Positions 13,448 to 21,500 of a stretch of 21,646 nt of DNA are shown here, piece by piece. A program made the position numbers and the translations under genes. Below the pieces are notes generated by a model. The model saw only the letters and a list, made by a program, of their open reading frames with translations. It ran no database searches and had not been told where the DNA came from. The stretch comes from JARFUG01 sp050485365 (GTDB lineage: Bacteria; Desulfobacterota; Desulfuromonadia; Desulfuromonadales; JACZKF01). Location of the stretch: positions 1 to 21,646 of the forward strand of contig JBJHBH010000060.1 in NCBI GenBank assembly GCA_050485365.1, written 5' to 3'. Position 1 is the first letter of the stretch; the number at the start of each line of letters is the position of its first letter.

Positions 13448-15690
13448 GGCGGGCTCTCGTCCCCCTCGCGTCCCAGCGGCAGGGTGAAGGTCACGGTCGT
13501 CCCCTTCCCCCGCGCGCTCTTCACCTTGATCTCTCCACCGTGGGCCTCGACGATGCTTTTTACGATCGTCATTCCGAGCCCCGTCCCGGAAACGGCCGAA
13601 TCGGTCGTGTCGGCCCGGAAGAACTTCTCGAAGATCCGGCCCGCCTCCTGCGCGCTCATCCCGATCCCCTCGTCCTTCACCGCGATTTTGTACGCGCCGT
13701 CCGTCCTTTCCCCCGAAACCCGGATCGTTCCACCGTGCGGCGAATATTTCACCGCATTGCTGAGCAGATTCTCCATCACCTGACCGACCTTCGCCCGGTC
13801 GGCGTCGACGAGGGCGTCGGCACGCCGCAGCTTCAATTCGATGACGTGCTTCGATGTCATCTTCTGATAGTGCCGCACCACCGGGGCGATCAGCGTTTCA
13901 ACCGGCAGCACGGAGCGGTGCAGCTCGACCGCCCGGCCTGCCTCGATGCGGCTGACATCGAGCAGATCGTCGATGAGCTCGGAGAGGGCGTCGGCCTTCT
14001 CGTGGATGATGGCGAGGAACTCGGTCTGCTCCTTCGCGGTGAAGCCGTGGGGCTGGAGCAGCAGCTCGGAGAAGCCGAGGATGGAGGTCACCGGCGTGCG
14101 CAGCTCGTGGGCCGCGGTGGAGATGAACTCGGTCTTGATCCGGTCGATCTGCCGCTCCCGCGTTACGTCGCGGGCCAAAAAGATCATGCCGCCGAAGGTC
14201 CCCTCGCTGCGGCCGATGATCGAGGTGACGACCTGCAGGATCTTCACCCCGCCGCGCGGTGAAACGGGGATCTCGACATCGAAGGGGGCGGCGGCCCCTT
14301 TCGCCTCGATGGCCTCCCGGAACGTCTCGCGAAGCGAAGGGGGGGCGATCTGCTCGACGGGTCGACAGCGCGTCTCGGCGAGGGAGGCGCCGAGGAGCTC
14401 TTCTGCCGCGGCGTTCATCTGCAGTATCCGCCCCTGCCCGTCGACGGCGATGAGCACATCCTGCACCGATTCGAAAATCCCCTGCAACTGATCTTTCACC
14501 CGGCTGACGGCGTGGAGCGAGTCGTTGAGTTGAACGGTGCGCTCCTCCACCCGATATTCGAGCTCGTCGCGGGCCCGCTCCAGCTCTTTTTCGGCGAGGC
14601 GCCGCTCGGCGATCTCCCCCTCCAGCGCCGTTCTGGCCCGTCCGGTGCTCTCGATCTGATCGAGAAGGAGGCGTCGCGACTCGGCGAGGCGGCGGTCGGC
14701 CCGCCCCAACGTGATGTAGGAGGAAGCGATGAGCGCGCCGCCCAGCGCCAGGCACGAGACGACGAGCGTCAGCAGGGCGCCGCGAAATTCGTGGAGGCGC
14801 TCGGTTGCGTCGCTCAGCACCACCATCGTTCCGATGGCCTCGCCCCCCGCGTCGCGCAGCGGCAGGCGCGCCCCCTGGTAGGTGCGTCCGGCGATCTCGA
14901 TCTGGATCTGCCCCCTGGCCGCGACGAGGGTCTCGACATGGGCGTCCCAGGGGGAAATCGTGCTGTCGATGACGACCTGATCGGACAGCAGGTCCCACAA
15001 CGGGGGGTGACCGCGTTTTTCCATCCACCCCTGCCAGGCCTGCTGCTCCAGATGCTCCTTGTAGAGCAAGAAGATGAGCTCGCTCTGCCCGATCTCGTGC
15101 AACTCGTGGATGAGGGACTGAATCTCGCGGCCGAGCTCGATGTAGCCGATCAACTCGCCGTCGACCTGCCAGGGGACGACGGTGCGCAGCGACAGCTCGC
15201 CGAGAGCGCCGAGCTCGATCCCCGAGGCGGGGGCCTGCTTGGCGGCGGCGCGCATCAGCGAAGCGCGCTCGATGGGGTCGCCGAAGAGCTCGGGGCGGTG
15301 CATGCGCACCAGAACCGTCCCGTCGGGGAGGTGGAAATACATCTGGCCGATGCCGTGGTTGCGAAGCAAAGGGAGGTAATGGTTTTGCGCCCGTTGCATC
15401 AGCAGGTCGCGGTCGCCGCGTCGCATGGCGTCTTGAAGCTCGTCGCTGATGGCCAGCTGGGAGATGGCGGCGCTCATCGTCTCGGCGCGCAGCACAAGCA
15501 GCTCGTCGAAGAGTGCGGCGACGGTCGCCATGTGCTGATTGAGCTCGGCGCGCAGGTCGCGCTCCAGGAAACGCTGGCCGAAAAAGACGAAGAGGGAGAG
15601 GACGAAAAGGAGGGTCAGCACCAAAGGGAGGAGGACCTTCGGGCGGATCGTCGGCTCATTGGCCGTTTTGGAAGGGGTCGACTCGTTCAC
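13435..15690 (-). CDS. Sensor histidine kinase with dCache and PAS domains
   Basis: This 751-residue membrane kinase has TM1 at about 18-38. A periplasmic double-Cache sensor (dCache_3-like, with YFHLPDGTVLVRMHRPELFGD at 118-138) follows to about 300, then TM2 at about 305-328. A coiled coil (330-395) and a PAS domain (about 402-512) come next. The HisKA domain has the phosphoacceptor His528 in AAHELRTPVTSILGF. The ATPase domain has its N box at 640-651 (Asn641, Asn645), G1 DEGIGM at 673-678 and G2 GTGLGM at 702-707. All catalytic motifs look intact. The dCache_3 domain is typical of sensors for small ligands. No response regulator is adjacent, so it is an orphan kinase here. The start is GTG without a strong ribosome-binding site; TAGTAT near 15763-15768 is only a weak -10 candidate. 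Confidence 0.9.
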   Translation of the reverse strand: MNESTPSKTANEPTIRPKVLLPLVLTLLFVLSLFVFFGQRFLERDLRAELNQHMATVAALFDELLVLRAETMSAAISQLAISDELQDAMRRGDRDLLMQRAQNHYLPLLRNHGIGQMYFHLPDGTVLVRMHRPELFGDPIERASLMRAAAKQAPASGIELGALGELSLRTVVPWQVDGELIGYIELGREIQSLIHELHEIGQSELIFLLYKEHLEQQAWQGWMEKRGHPPLWDLLSDQVVIDSTISPWDAHVETLVAARGQIQIEIAGRTYQGARLPLRDAGGEAIGTMVVLSDATERLHEFRGALLTLVVSCLALGGALIASSYITLGRADRRLAESRRLLLDQIESTGRARTALEGEIAERRLAEKELERARDELEYRVEERTVQLNDSLHAVSRVKDQLQGIFESVQDVLIAVDGQGRILQMNAAAEELLGASLAETRCRPVEQIAPPSLRETFREAIEAKGAAAPFDVEIPVSPRGGVKILQVVTSIIGRSEGTFGGMIFLARDVTRERQIDRIKTEFISTAAHELRTPVTSILGFSELLLQPHGFTAKEQTEFLAIIHEKADALSELIDDLLDVSRIEAGRAVELHRSVLPVETLIAPVVRHYQKMTSKHVIELKLRRADALVDADRAKVGQVMENLLSNAVKYSPHGGTIRVSGERTDGAYKIAVKDEGIGMSAQEAGRIFEKFFRADTTDSAVSGTGLGMTIVKSIVEAHGGEIKVKSARGKGTTVTFTLPLGREGDESPPHPS

Positions 15691-15803
15691 AGCAACCGGA
15701 GGCCAGAGGAGAGCACCCCCCTCGGGGAAGCATGGAAATGCATTTCACGACATGGTCGCCATACTACATTTTGCTGTGGGAAAAAGGAAGAATTCTTTCG
15801 ATT

Positions 15804-16175
15804 TTAAACCGGATAGGCAAGAGAGGAGGCGATGGCGTTTTCGGCTTGGCGCGAATCGAGCCGGTTGAACTGCACGACGATGGGGACATCGGACTCGACG
15901 ATCCCGGCGTAGTCGGTCTCGAGGGGGACCGCCTCGGGGTCGATGAGGTCGTTGACGCGCACGGTGCGGGTGCGCCGTGCACCGACGCCGATGCGGTAGG
16001 GGCCGACGGGGTCGCGGTCGCTGTAGAAGAGGGTGATCTCCACCGTCGCGTCGCTGCGCCCGGCGTTCAGAAGGCAAAGCTCGTCTCGGCTTGTGAATTC
16101 AGGCTCGCGCCCCCGACTGTGCAGCGGGATGCGCCCCCCGGCGATGGCCCACACGGTGCGTCCGATCTCCCTCAT
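15804..16175 (-). CDS. Sensory rhodopsin transducer (ASRT) family protein
   Basis: The 123-residue protein aligns end to end with the Anabaena sensory rhodopsin transducer (PF07100). Shared features are IGRTVWAIAGGRIP at the start, the ELCLLNAG strand, VEITLFYSDRDPVGPYRI, RRTRTVRVNDL, and the closing VPIVVQFNRLDSRQAENAI, which is nearly invariant in the family. Length also matches. ASRT is a soluble beta-sandwich tetramer that partners a rhodopsin in cyanobacteria; most homologues occur without one and have been proposed to bind small molecules, probably sugars. No rhodopsin gene is present here. AGGAG lies 8 bases before ATG. The start is 13 bases past the stop of the lactone-oxidase-like gene, so they form one operon. 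Confidence 0.92.
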   Translation of the reverse strand: MREIGRTVWAIAGGRIPLHSRGREPEFTSRDELCLLNAGRSDATVEITLFYSDRDPVGPYRIGVGARRTRTVRVNDLIDPEAVPLETDYAGIVESDVPIVVQFNRLDSRQAENAIASSLAYPV

Positions 16176-16188
16176 CTCTTCGCTCCTT

Positions 16189-17415
16189 TCAGCTCTGCGC
16201 TTCTTTTTTCTTTTCGCCCGGTCCTTCGTCTTCTCCCAGGATCGATTTCAGATAGGGGCTGAGGAACGTCCCTCCGGGGTCGAGGCGGCGGCGGACGGCC
16301 CGGAAGTCGTTCCACCCGGGGTAGAGGGGGCGCAGCGCGTCGGCCGACAGGTTGTGCTTCTTCCCCCAGTGGGGGCGTCCGCCGAATTTGCGGAAGATCG
16401 GCTCGATGTCGTTGAAGTAGTCGTCGAAGGGGAGGCCGGCGTTGTGGTGCAGGGAGATGGTCACCGTGTCGCGACCGTGGGCGCCGCTCAGCCAGGCGTC
16501 GTCGGCGGCCACCGAGCGGTAGAGCAGGCGCCAGGCGACGGCGCGCCGGTGCGTCTCCTTGACGCGGCGGCGCACCCGGCTGAAGCACTCGGGGCCGTCC
16601 TTGGCCGCAAGCCAGTACTCCATCTCGTCGAATCTCAGCTCGCGCTGCTTCGGCAGCACATCGCCCATCCAACCTGTGATGTCCTGGATGCATTCGGCGA
16701 AGGGAAGATCGGCCGACCCCTGCCCGGGGATGTTGAGGGTGCGGATCTTGACCAGGTCGCTGCGCGGATACCAGTAAAAGTCGCAGTTGCGGTTCTCGTC
16801 CATGAGGCGGTCGAGATGTTCGAGGCAGTCCTCGACGTGGGTGCACCACTCGCGGCGACGCAGCTGATACGCGGGGAGCATCCGCATTCGCAGGGAGGTG
16901 AAGATCCCCATCGCGCCCAGAGAGACGCGGGCCGCCCGGAAGAAGTCGGGGTCGTCCTCGACGCGAAATTCGCGGATCTCGCCGGTGCCGTCGACGAGGC
17001 GCACGCCGGTGAGGGCGTCGGGGATGATCGGCAGCGTGCGCCCGGTGCCGTGGGTGCCGGTGCCGACGACCCCCGCCACCGTCTGGAAGTCGACGTCGCC
17101 GAGGTTGTGAACGGCGAGCCCGATGCCCAGCAGCGCGGCGTTGGCCTTCTTGAGGGTCGTCCCCGCCCGCAGGGTCGCCTCGCGCGCCGAGGCGTCGAAC
17201 CCTTCGATCCCCCGCAGGTGCTCCAGCGAAACGAGCGTGTCCGAGGTCCGAACCAGGGGGGTGGAGGAGTGCCCCGAGCCGACGACCCGCACGCAGCGCC
17301 CTTCGCGCGCCGCCCGGCGCACCAGGGCGGCGAGCTCCTCCTCGTCGGCGGGAGAGCGGATCTCCGCGGGTTCGAAGTGCAGGCTCCCGGACCAGTTGGA
17401 CCACGACAGGGGCAT
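16189..17415 (-). CDS. FAD-dependent sugar-lactone oxidase-like protein
   Basis: The 408-residue flavoprotein combines a VAO-type FAD-binding domain (FAD_binding_4) with a C-terminal D-arabinono-1,4-lactone/L-gulonolactone oxidase (ALO) domain. VGSGHSSTPL (45-54) is the flavin-linking motif; His49 is in the position that carries covalent FAD in rat gulonolactone oxidase. GVVGTGTHGTG (115-125) is the second FAD-contact loop. The ALO signature HWGKKHNL (349-356) is followed by the usual PLYPGWNDFRAVRRRLDPGGTFLSPYL. This is the standard length for the cytosolic group. The expected reaction is oxidation of an aldono-lactone or alditol with O2 or another acceptor; the exact sugar is not predictable. 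GGAG precedes the ATG by 6 bases. It is first in the operon with the ASRT-family gene. Confidence 0.9.
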   Translation of the reverse strand: MPLSWSNWSGSLHFEPAEIRSPADEEELAALVRRAAREGRCVRVVGSGHSSTPLVRTSDTLVSLEHLRGIEGFDASAREATLRAGTTLKKANAALLGIGLAVHNLGDVDFQTVAGVVGTGTHGTGRTLPIIPDALTGVRLVDGTGEIREFRVEDDPDFFRAARVSLGAMGIFTSLRMRMLPAYQLRRREWCTHVEDCLEHLDRLMDENRNCDFYWYPRSDLVKIRTLNIPGQGSADLPFAECIQDITGWMGDVLPKQRELRFDEMEYWLAAKDGPECFSRVRRRVKETHRRAVAWRLLYRSVAADDAWLSGAHGRDTVTISLHHNAGLPFDDYFNDIEPIFRKFGGRPHWGKKHNLSADALRPLYPGWNDFRAVRRRLDPGGTFLSPYLKSILGEDEGPGEKKKEAQS

Positions 17416-17443
17416 CGGCGTCTCCTCGAGTGGGTCGCTTCGA

Positions 17444-17471
17444 GGTATAGACCAAGACGGCCGGAATGCAA
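17444..17471 (-). promoter_or_regulatory. Promoter of the lactone oxidase-ASRT operon
   Basis: On the minus strand TTGCAT (17471-17466, 3 of 6), a 16-base spacer and TATACC (17449-17444, 4 of 6) lie about 30 bases before the ATG at 17415. The divergent promoter for the YitT gene is about 20 bases away, so the two could share a regulator. Confidence 0.4.
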
Positions 17472-17493
17472 GCGCTTCGGGCGCCCGTGCGGG

Positions 17494-17522
17494 TTGACAT
17501 TTTTTGTCGTCTGTGGTCGATT
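17494..17522 (+). promoter_or_regulatory. Possible promoter of the YitT-family gene
   Basis: TTGACA at 17494-17499 (6 of 6), a 17-base spacer and TCGATT at 17517-17522 (3 of 6). The -35 is perfect and the -10 is poor. A start near 17529 leaves a leader of about 75 bases before TTG 17604, containing the hairpin at 17554-17580. Confidence 0.4.
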
Positions 17523-17553
17523 GAGACTTTCATCCAAGGCGGCAACGCCGTCG

Positions 17554-17580
17554 ACGGCCCGCAGTACCGCAGCGGGCCGT
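17554..17580 (+). promoter_or_regulatory. Leader hairpin before the YitT-family gene
   Basis: ACGGCCCGC (17554-17562) pairs perfectly with GCGGGCCGT (17572-17580) around a 9-base loop, ending 23 bases before the proposed TTG start. No T-run follows, so it is not an intrinsic terminator. It could modulate translation. Confidence 0.35.
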
Positions 17581-17603
17581 CCAATGACGAAAGGGCGGTT
17601 CAG

Positions 17604-18467
17604 TTGGCACGGCACCCTCACGGCATCGCGTACTCCATCCCCTGGAATCTCTTCCTCATCACCGTCGGCTCACTCCTCTTCGCCGTCTCGCTCAAGGGGA
17701 TCGCCGCCGGGCACGGCTTCGTCCCCGCGGGGCTCTTCGGCGTCTCGGTCCTCATCCACACCCTGACCGACACCCTCGGACCGGGGGTGTGGTACATCAT
17801 CCTGAACATCCCGATGTTCATCCTGGGGTGGCTCTTCATCAGCCGCCGATTCCTCCTCTACAGCCTCTACGCCATGCTGTTGACCGGCGGGGCGTACGCG
17901 CTGGTCGACGTCGACTTCGGCATCCAGAACCAGCTCTACGCGGCGGTGAGCTGCGGGGCGCTCATCGGCGCGGGGGCGGGGATCGTGCTGCGCTCGTTGG
18001 GCTCCAACGGCGGCCTCGACGTGGTGGGGGTCATCCTGTGGCAGCGCTTCAACATCGGGCTCGGCAAGTTCTACTTCGCCTTCAACCTCGTCCTCTTCTC
18101 CTTCACCCTCTTTCATCTGGAGGTCGATCTCGTCATCGCCTCGCTCATCATGGTCTTCGTCTCCTCGGCGGCGATGGACTACTTCCTCTCCATGTTCAGC
18201 CAGCGCAAGCTCGCCATCATCGTCTCGGAGCACACCGACCGCATCGCCGCCGAGATCATGAAGCGGCTCAAGATCGGCTGCACCTTCCTCGACGGGCGCG
18301 GCGCCTACCACAACCGCCGCAAAGAGGTCCTTCTGACGGTGATCAACAACATCCAGCTCAAACGCCTCGAAGAGGTCGTCTTCACCGAAGACCCCGAGGC
18401 CCTCTTCATCGTGGAGAACACCTTCAACGTCATCGGCTCGACCTTCTCGCGCCGCAAGATCTACTGA
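17604..18467 (+). CDS. YitT family membrane protein (DUF161/DUF2179)
   Basis: The protein of 287 residues has five to six membrane helices in its first two thirds (from SIPWNLFLITVGSLLFAVSLKGIA to LVIASLIMVFVSSAAMDYFLS), including the family motif GSNGGLDVVGVILWQRF. A soluble DUF2179 domain follows (about 205-285: KLAIIVSEHTDRIAAEIMKRL, GCTFLDGRGAYHNRRKEVLLTVI, ending VIGSTFSRRKIY). The family is widespread and of unknown transport function. The start is uncertain: the frame is open from ATG 17466, but that ATG lies in the divergent promoter and upstream of the candidate promoter. The TTG at 17604 with AAGGGCGG before it gives the usual family length. It is divergent from the lactone-oxidase operon. 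Confidence 0.85.
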   Translation: MARHPHGIAYSIPWNLFLITVGSLLFAVSLKGIAAGHGFVPAGLFGVSVLIHTLTDTLGPGVWYIILNIPMFILGWLFISRRFLLYSLYAMLLTGGAYALVDVDFGIQNQLYAAVSCGALIGAGAGIVLRSLGSNGGLDVVGVILWQRFNIGLGKFYFAFNLVLFSFTLFHLEVDLVIASLIMVFVSSAAMDYFLSMFSQRKLAIIVSEHTDRIAAEIMKRLKIGCTFLDGRGAYHNRRKEVLLTVINNIQLKRLEEVVFTEDPEALFIVENTFNVIGSTFSRRKIY

Positions 18468-18474
18468 GGCGGAC

Positions 18475-18505
18475 GGGCTCCGGCGAGCTCCCCCTGCGTT
18501 TTTTT
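18475..18505 (+). terminator. Possible terminator after the YitT-family gene
   Basis: A short stem (GCTC at 18477-18480 with GAGC at 18485-18488, extended by one G-U and one G-C pair) is followed, 9 bases on, by a run of seven T (18499-18505). The T-run is strong but the stem is short and distant. Confidence 0.35.
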
Positions 18506-18599
18506 CACCCGGCCCGATGCAAGATTGTTGCTTCGGCCCTCAATTTTTGACATAGTTTGGCGCGCAAAAATTCAGCATCGGCAGCACAAGGAGAGATTC

Positions 18600-21500
18600 A
18601 TGCCAAGACGCGACGACGTGAAGAAGATTCTGATCATCGGATCGGGCCCCATCATCATCGGCCAGGCCTGCGAGTTCGATTATTCGGGGACCCAGGCGTG
18701 CAAGGCGCTGCGACAGCTCGGCTACACCATCGTGCTGGTCAACTCGAATCCGGCGACGATCATGACCGACCCGGCCATCGCCGACGCCACCTATATCGAG
18801 CCGCTCAACGTCGAGACGCTCACCGAGATCATCCGCAAGGAGCGCCCCGACGCCCTGCTGCCGAACCTGGGGGGGCAGACGGCCCTGAATCTCTCCAGCG
18901 AGCTCAACCGGCGCGGCATCCTCGATCAGTTCGGGGTGAAGGTCATCGGGGTGAACCTCGAGGCGATCAAGCGCGGCGAAGACCGCGAGACGTTCAAGGA
19001 GACGATGACGCGCCTCGGCATCGAGACGGCCCGCAGCGAGATCGTCACCTCCATGGACCAGGCGCTTCAGAGCATCGCGCGCATCGGGCTCCCCGTCGTC
19101 ATCCGCCCCGCCTACACCATGGGGGGGACCGGCGGCGGCTTCGCCTACAACATGGAGGAGTTCGAGACGATCGTCGCCCGCGGGCTGGCGGCGAGCCCCG
19201 TGAGCCAGGTCCTCATCGAGGAGTCGATCCTCGGCTGGGAGGAGCTCGAGCTCGAGGTGGTGCGCGACGCCAAGAACCAGAAGATCACCGTGTGCTTCAT
19301 CGAGAACGTCGACGCCGTCGGGGTGCACACCGGCGACTCGTTCTGCACCGCGCCGATGCTCACCATCGACGCCGAGCTGCAGGCGAAGCTGCAGGAGCAG
19401 GCCTACCGCATCGTCGAGGCGATCGAGGTCATCGGCGGCACCAACGTGCAGTTCGCCCACGACCCGAAGACGGGGCGCGTCGTCGTCATCGAGATCAATC
19501 CACGCACCTCGCGCTCTTCGGCGCTGGCCTCCAAGGCGACTGGGTTCCCCATCGCCCTCGTCTCGGCGATGCTCGCCGCGGGGCTCACCCTCGACGAGAT
19601 CCCCTACTGGCGCGACGGCACCCTGGAGAAGTACACCCCGTCGGGGGATTACGTCGTCGTCAAGTTCGCCCGCTGGGCCTTCGAGAAGTTCAAGGGGGTG
19701 CAGGACAAGCTCGGCACCCAGATGCGCGCCGTCGGCGAGGTGATGAGCATCGGCAAGAACTACAAGGAGGCGCTGCACAAGGCGATCCGCTCTCTGGAGA
19801 ACGGCCGCTACGGCCTCGGCTTCGCCAAGGACTTCAACAAAAAGAGCCTTCCCGAGTTGATGGAGCTTCTCGCGGAGGCCTCCAGCGAGCGTCAGTTCAT
19901 CCTCTACGAGGCGCTGCGCAAGGGGGCCGACGTCGACGCCCTCTATGCCAAAACCTACATCAAGCCGTGGTTTCTGCAGCAGATGAAGGAGCTCGTCGAG
20001 CTGGAGGAGGAGATCCTCGCCCACAAGGGGAGCCTCCCCCCCGACGCCCTTCTGAAGCGCGCCAAGCTCGACGGCTTCGCCGACCGCTATCTCGCCCAGA
20101 TCCTCGGTGTCAAGGAGGAGGCGATCCGCGAGCGGCGCGAGGCGATCGGCGTCGCCGAGGCGTGGGAAGCGGTGCCGGTGAGCGGGGTCGAGGACGCGGC
20201 CTACTACTTTTCGAGCTACGCCGTCGAAGACACGGTGCCGGTCAGCGCCAACAAGAAGATCATGGTCCTGGGGGGCGGACCCAACCGCATCGGCCAGGGG
20301 ATCGAGTTCGACTACTGCTGCGTCCACACCGCCTTCGCCCTGCGCGAAGCGGGGTACGAGACGATCATGGTCAACTGCAACCCCGAGACCGTCTCCACCG
20401 ACTACGACACCTCGGACAAGCTCTATTTCGAGCCCCTCACCGTCGAGGATGTCCTCTCCATCTACCGCAAGGAGAAGCCCGAGGGGGTGATGGTGCAGTT
20501 CGGCGGGCAGACCCCCCTCAACATCGCCCGCCAGCTCGAGGAGGCCGGGGCGCGCATCATCGGCACCACCCCGGCGGTCATCGACATGGCCGAAGACCGC
20601 GACCTCTTCAACAAGATGATGGTCAAGCTCGGCATCCCCCAGCCCGAGTCGGGGATGGCGAGCACCGATTCGGAGGCCCTCGCCATCGCGGCGCGCATCG
20701 GCTACCCGCTCATCGTTCGCCCCTCCTACGTTCTGGGAGGGCGCGCCATGGAGGTGGTGCACGACGAGGAGATGCTGCGCGAGTACCTCTCCAAGGCCGT
20801 TGAAATTTCGCCCGAGCGCCCGATCCTCATCGACCGCTTCCTCGACGACGCCATCGAGGCCGAGGCCGACGCCATCTGCGACGGCACCGACGCCTTTGTC
20901 CCTGCGGTCATGGAGCACATCGAGCTCGCCGGCGTCCACTCGGGGGACTCGGCCTGCGTCATTCCGCCGGTCTCCATCCCCCAGAAGCACATCGACACCA
21001 TCGAGGAGTACACCCGCAAGATCGCCGTCGAGATGGGGGTGGTGGGGCTGATGAACATCCAGTACGCCATCGCCGACGACCGCGTCTACATCCTGGAGGC
21101 CAACCCCCGGGCGAGCCGCACCGTCCCCCTCGTCTCCAAGGTCTGCAACATCCCCATGGCCCGCATCGCGGTGCAGGCGATGCTCGGCGCCAGGCTCGCC
21201 GATCTCGGGTTGCAGCGCCGCCCCTTCGTTCACTTCGGCGTCAAGGAGGCGGTCTTCCCCTTCTCCATGTTCCCCGAGGTCGATCCGGTCCTGGGGCCCG
21301 AGATGCGCTCCACGGGCGAGGTCCTGGGGATGGCCGGCAACTACGGCATGGCCTACTTCAAGGCGCAGGAGGGGGCGAACTCGCCGCTGCCGCTGCAGGG
21401 GACGCTCCTCATCACCGTCTCCGAGCACGACCGCTCCGGGGCGCTGGAGGTCGCGCGGCGCTTCGCCGAGCTCGGCTTCGCCATCCGTGCCACCGCCGGA

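Noticed and set aside
15786..15806. AAGAATTCTT palindrome near the end of the ASRT gene as a terminator
   Set aside because: The dyad has too little stem once a loop is allowed, so it is not a convincing terminator despite the nearby T-run on the minus strand.
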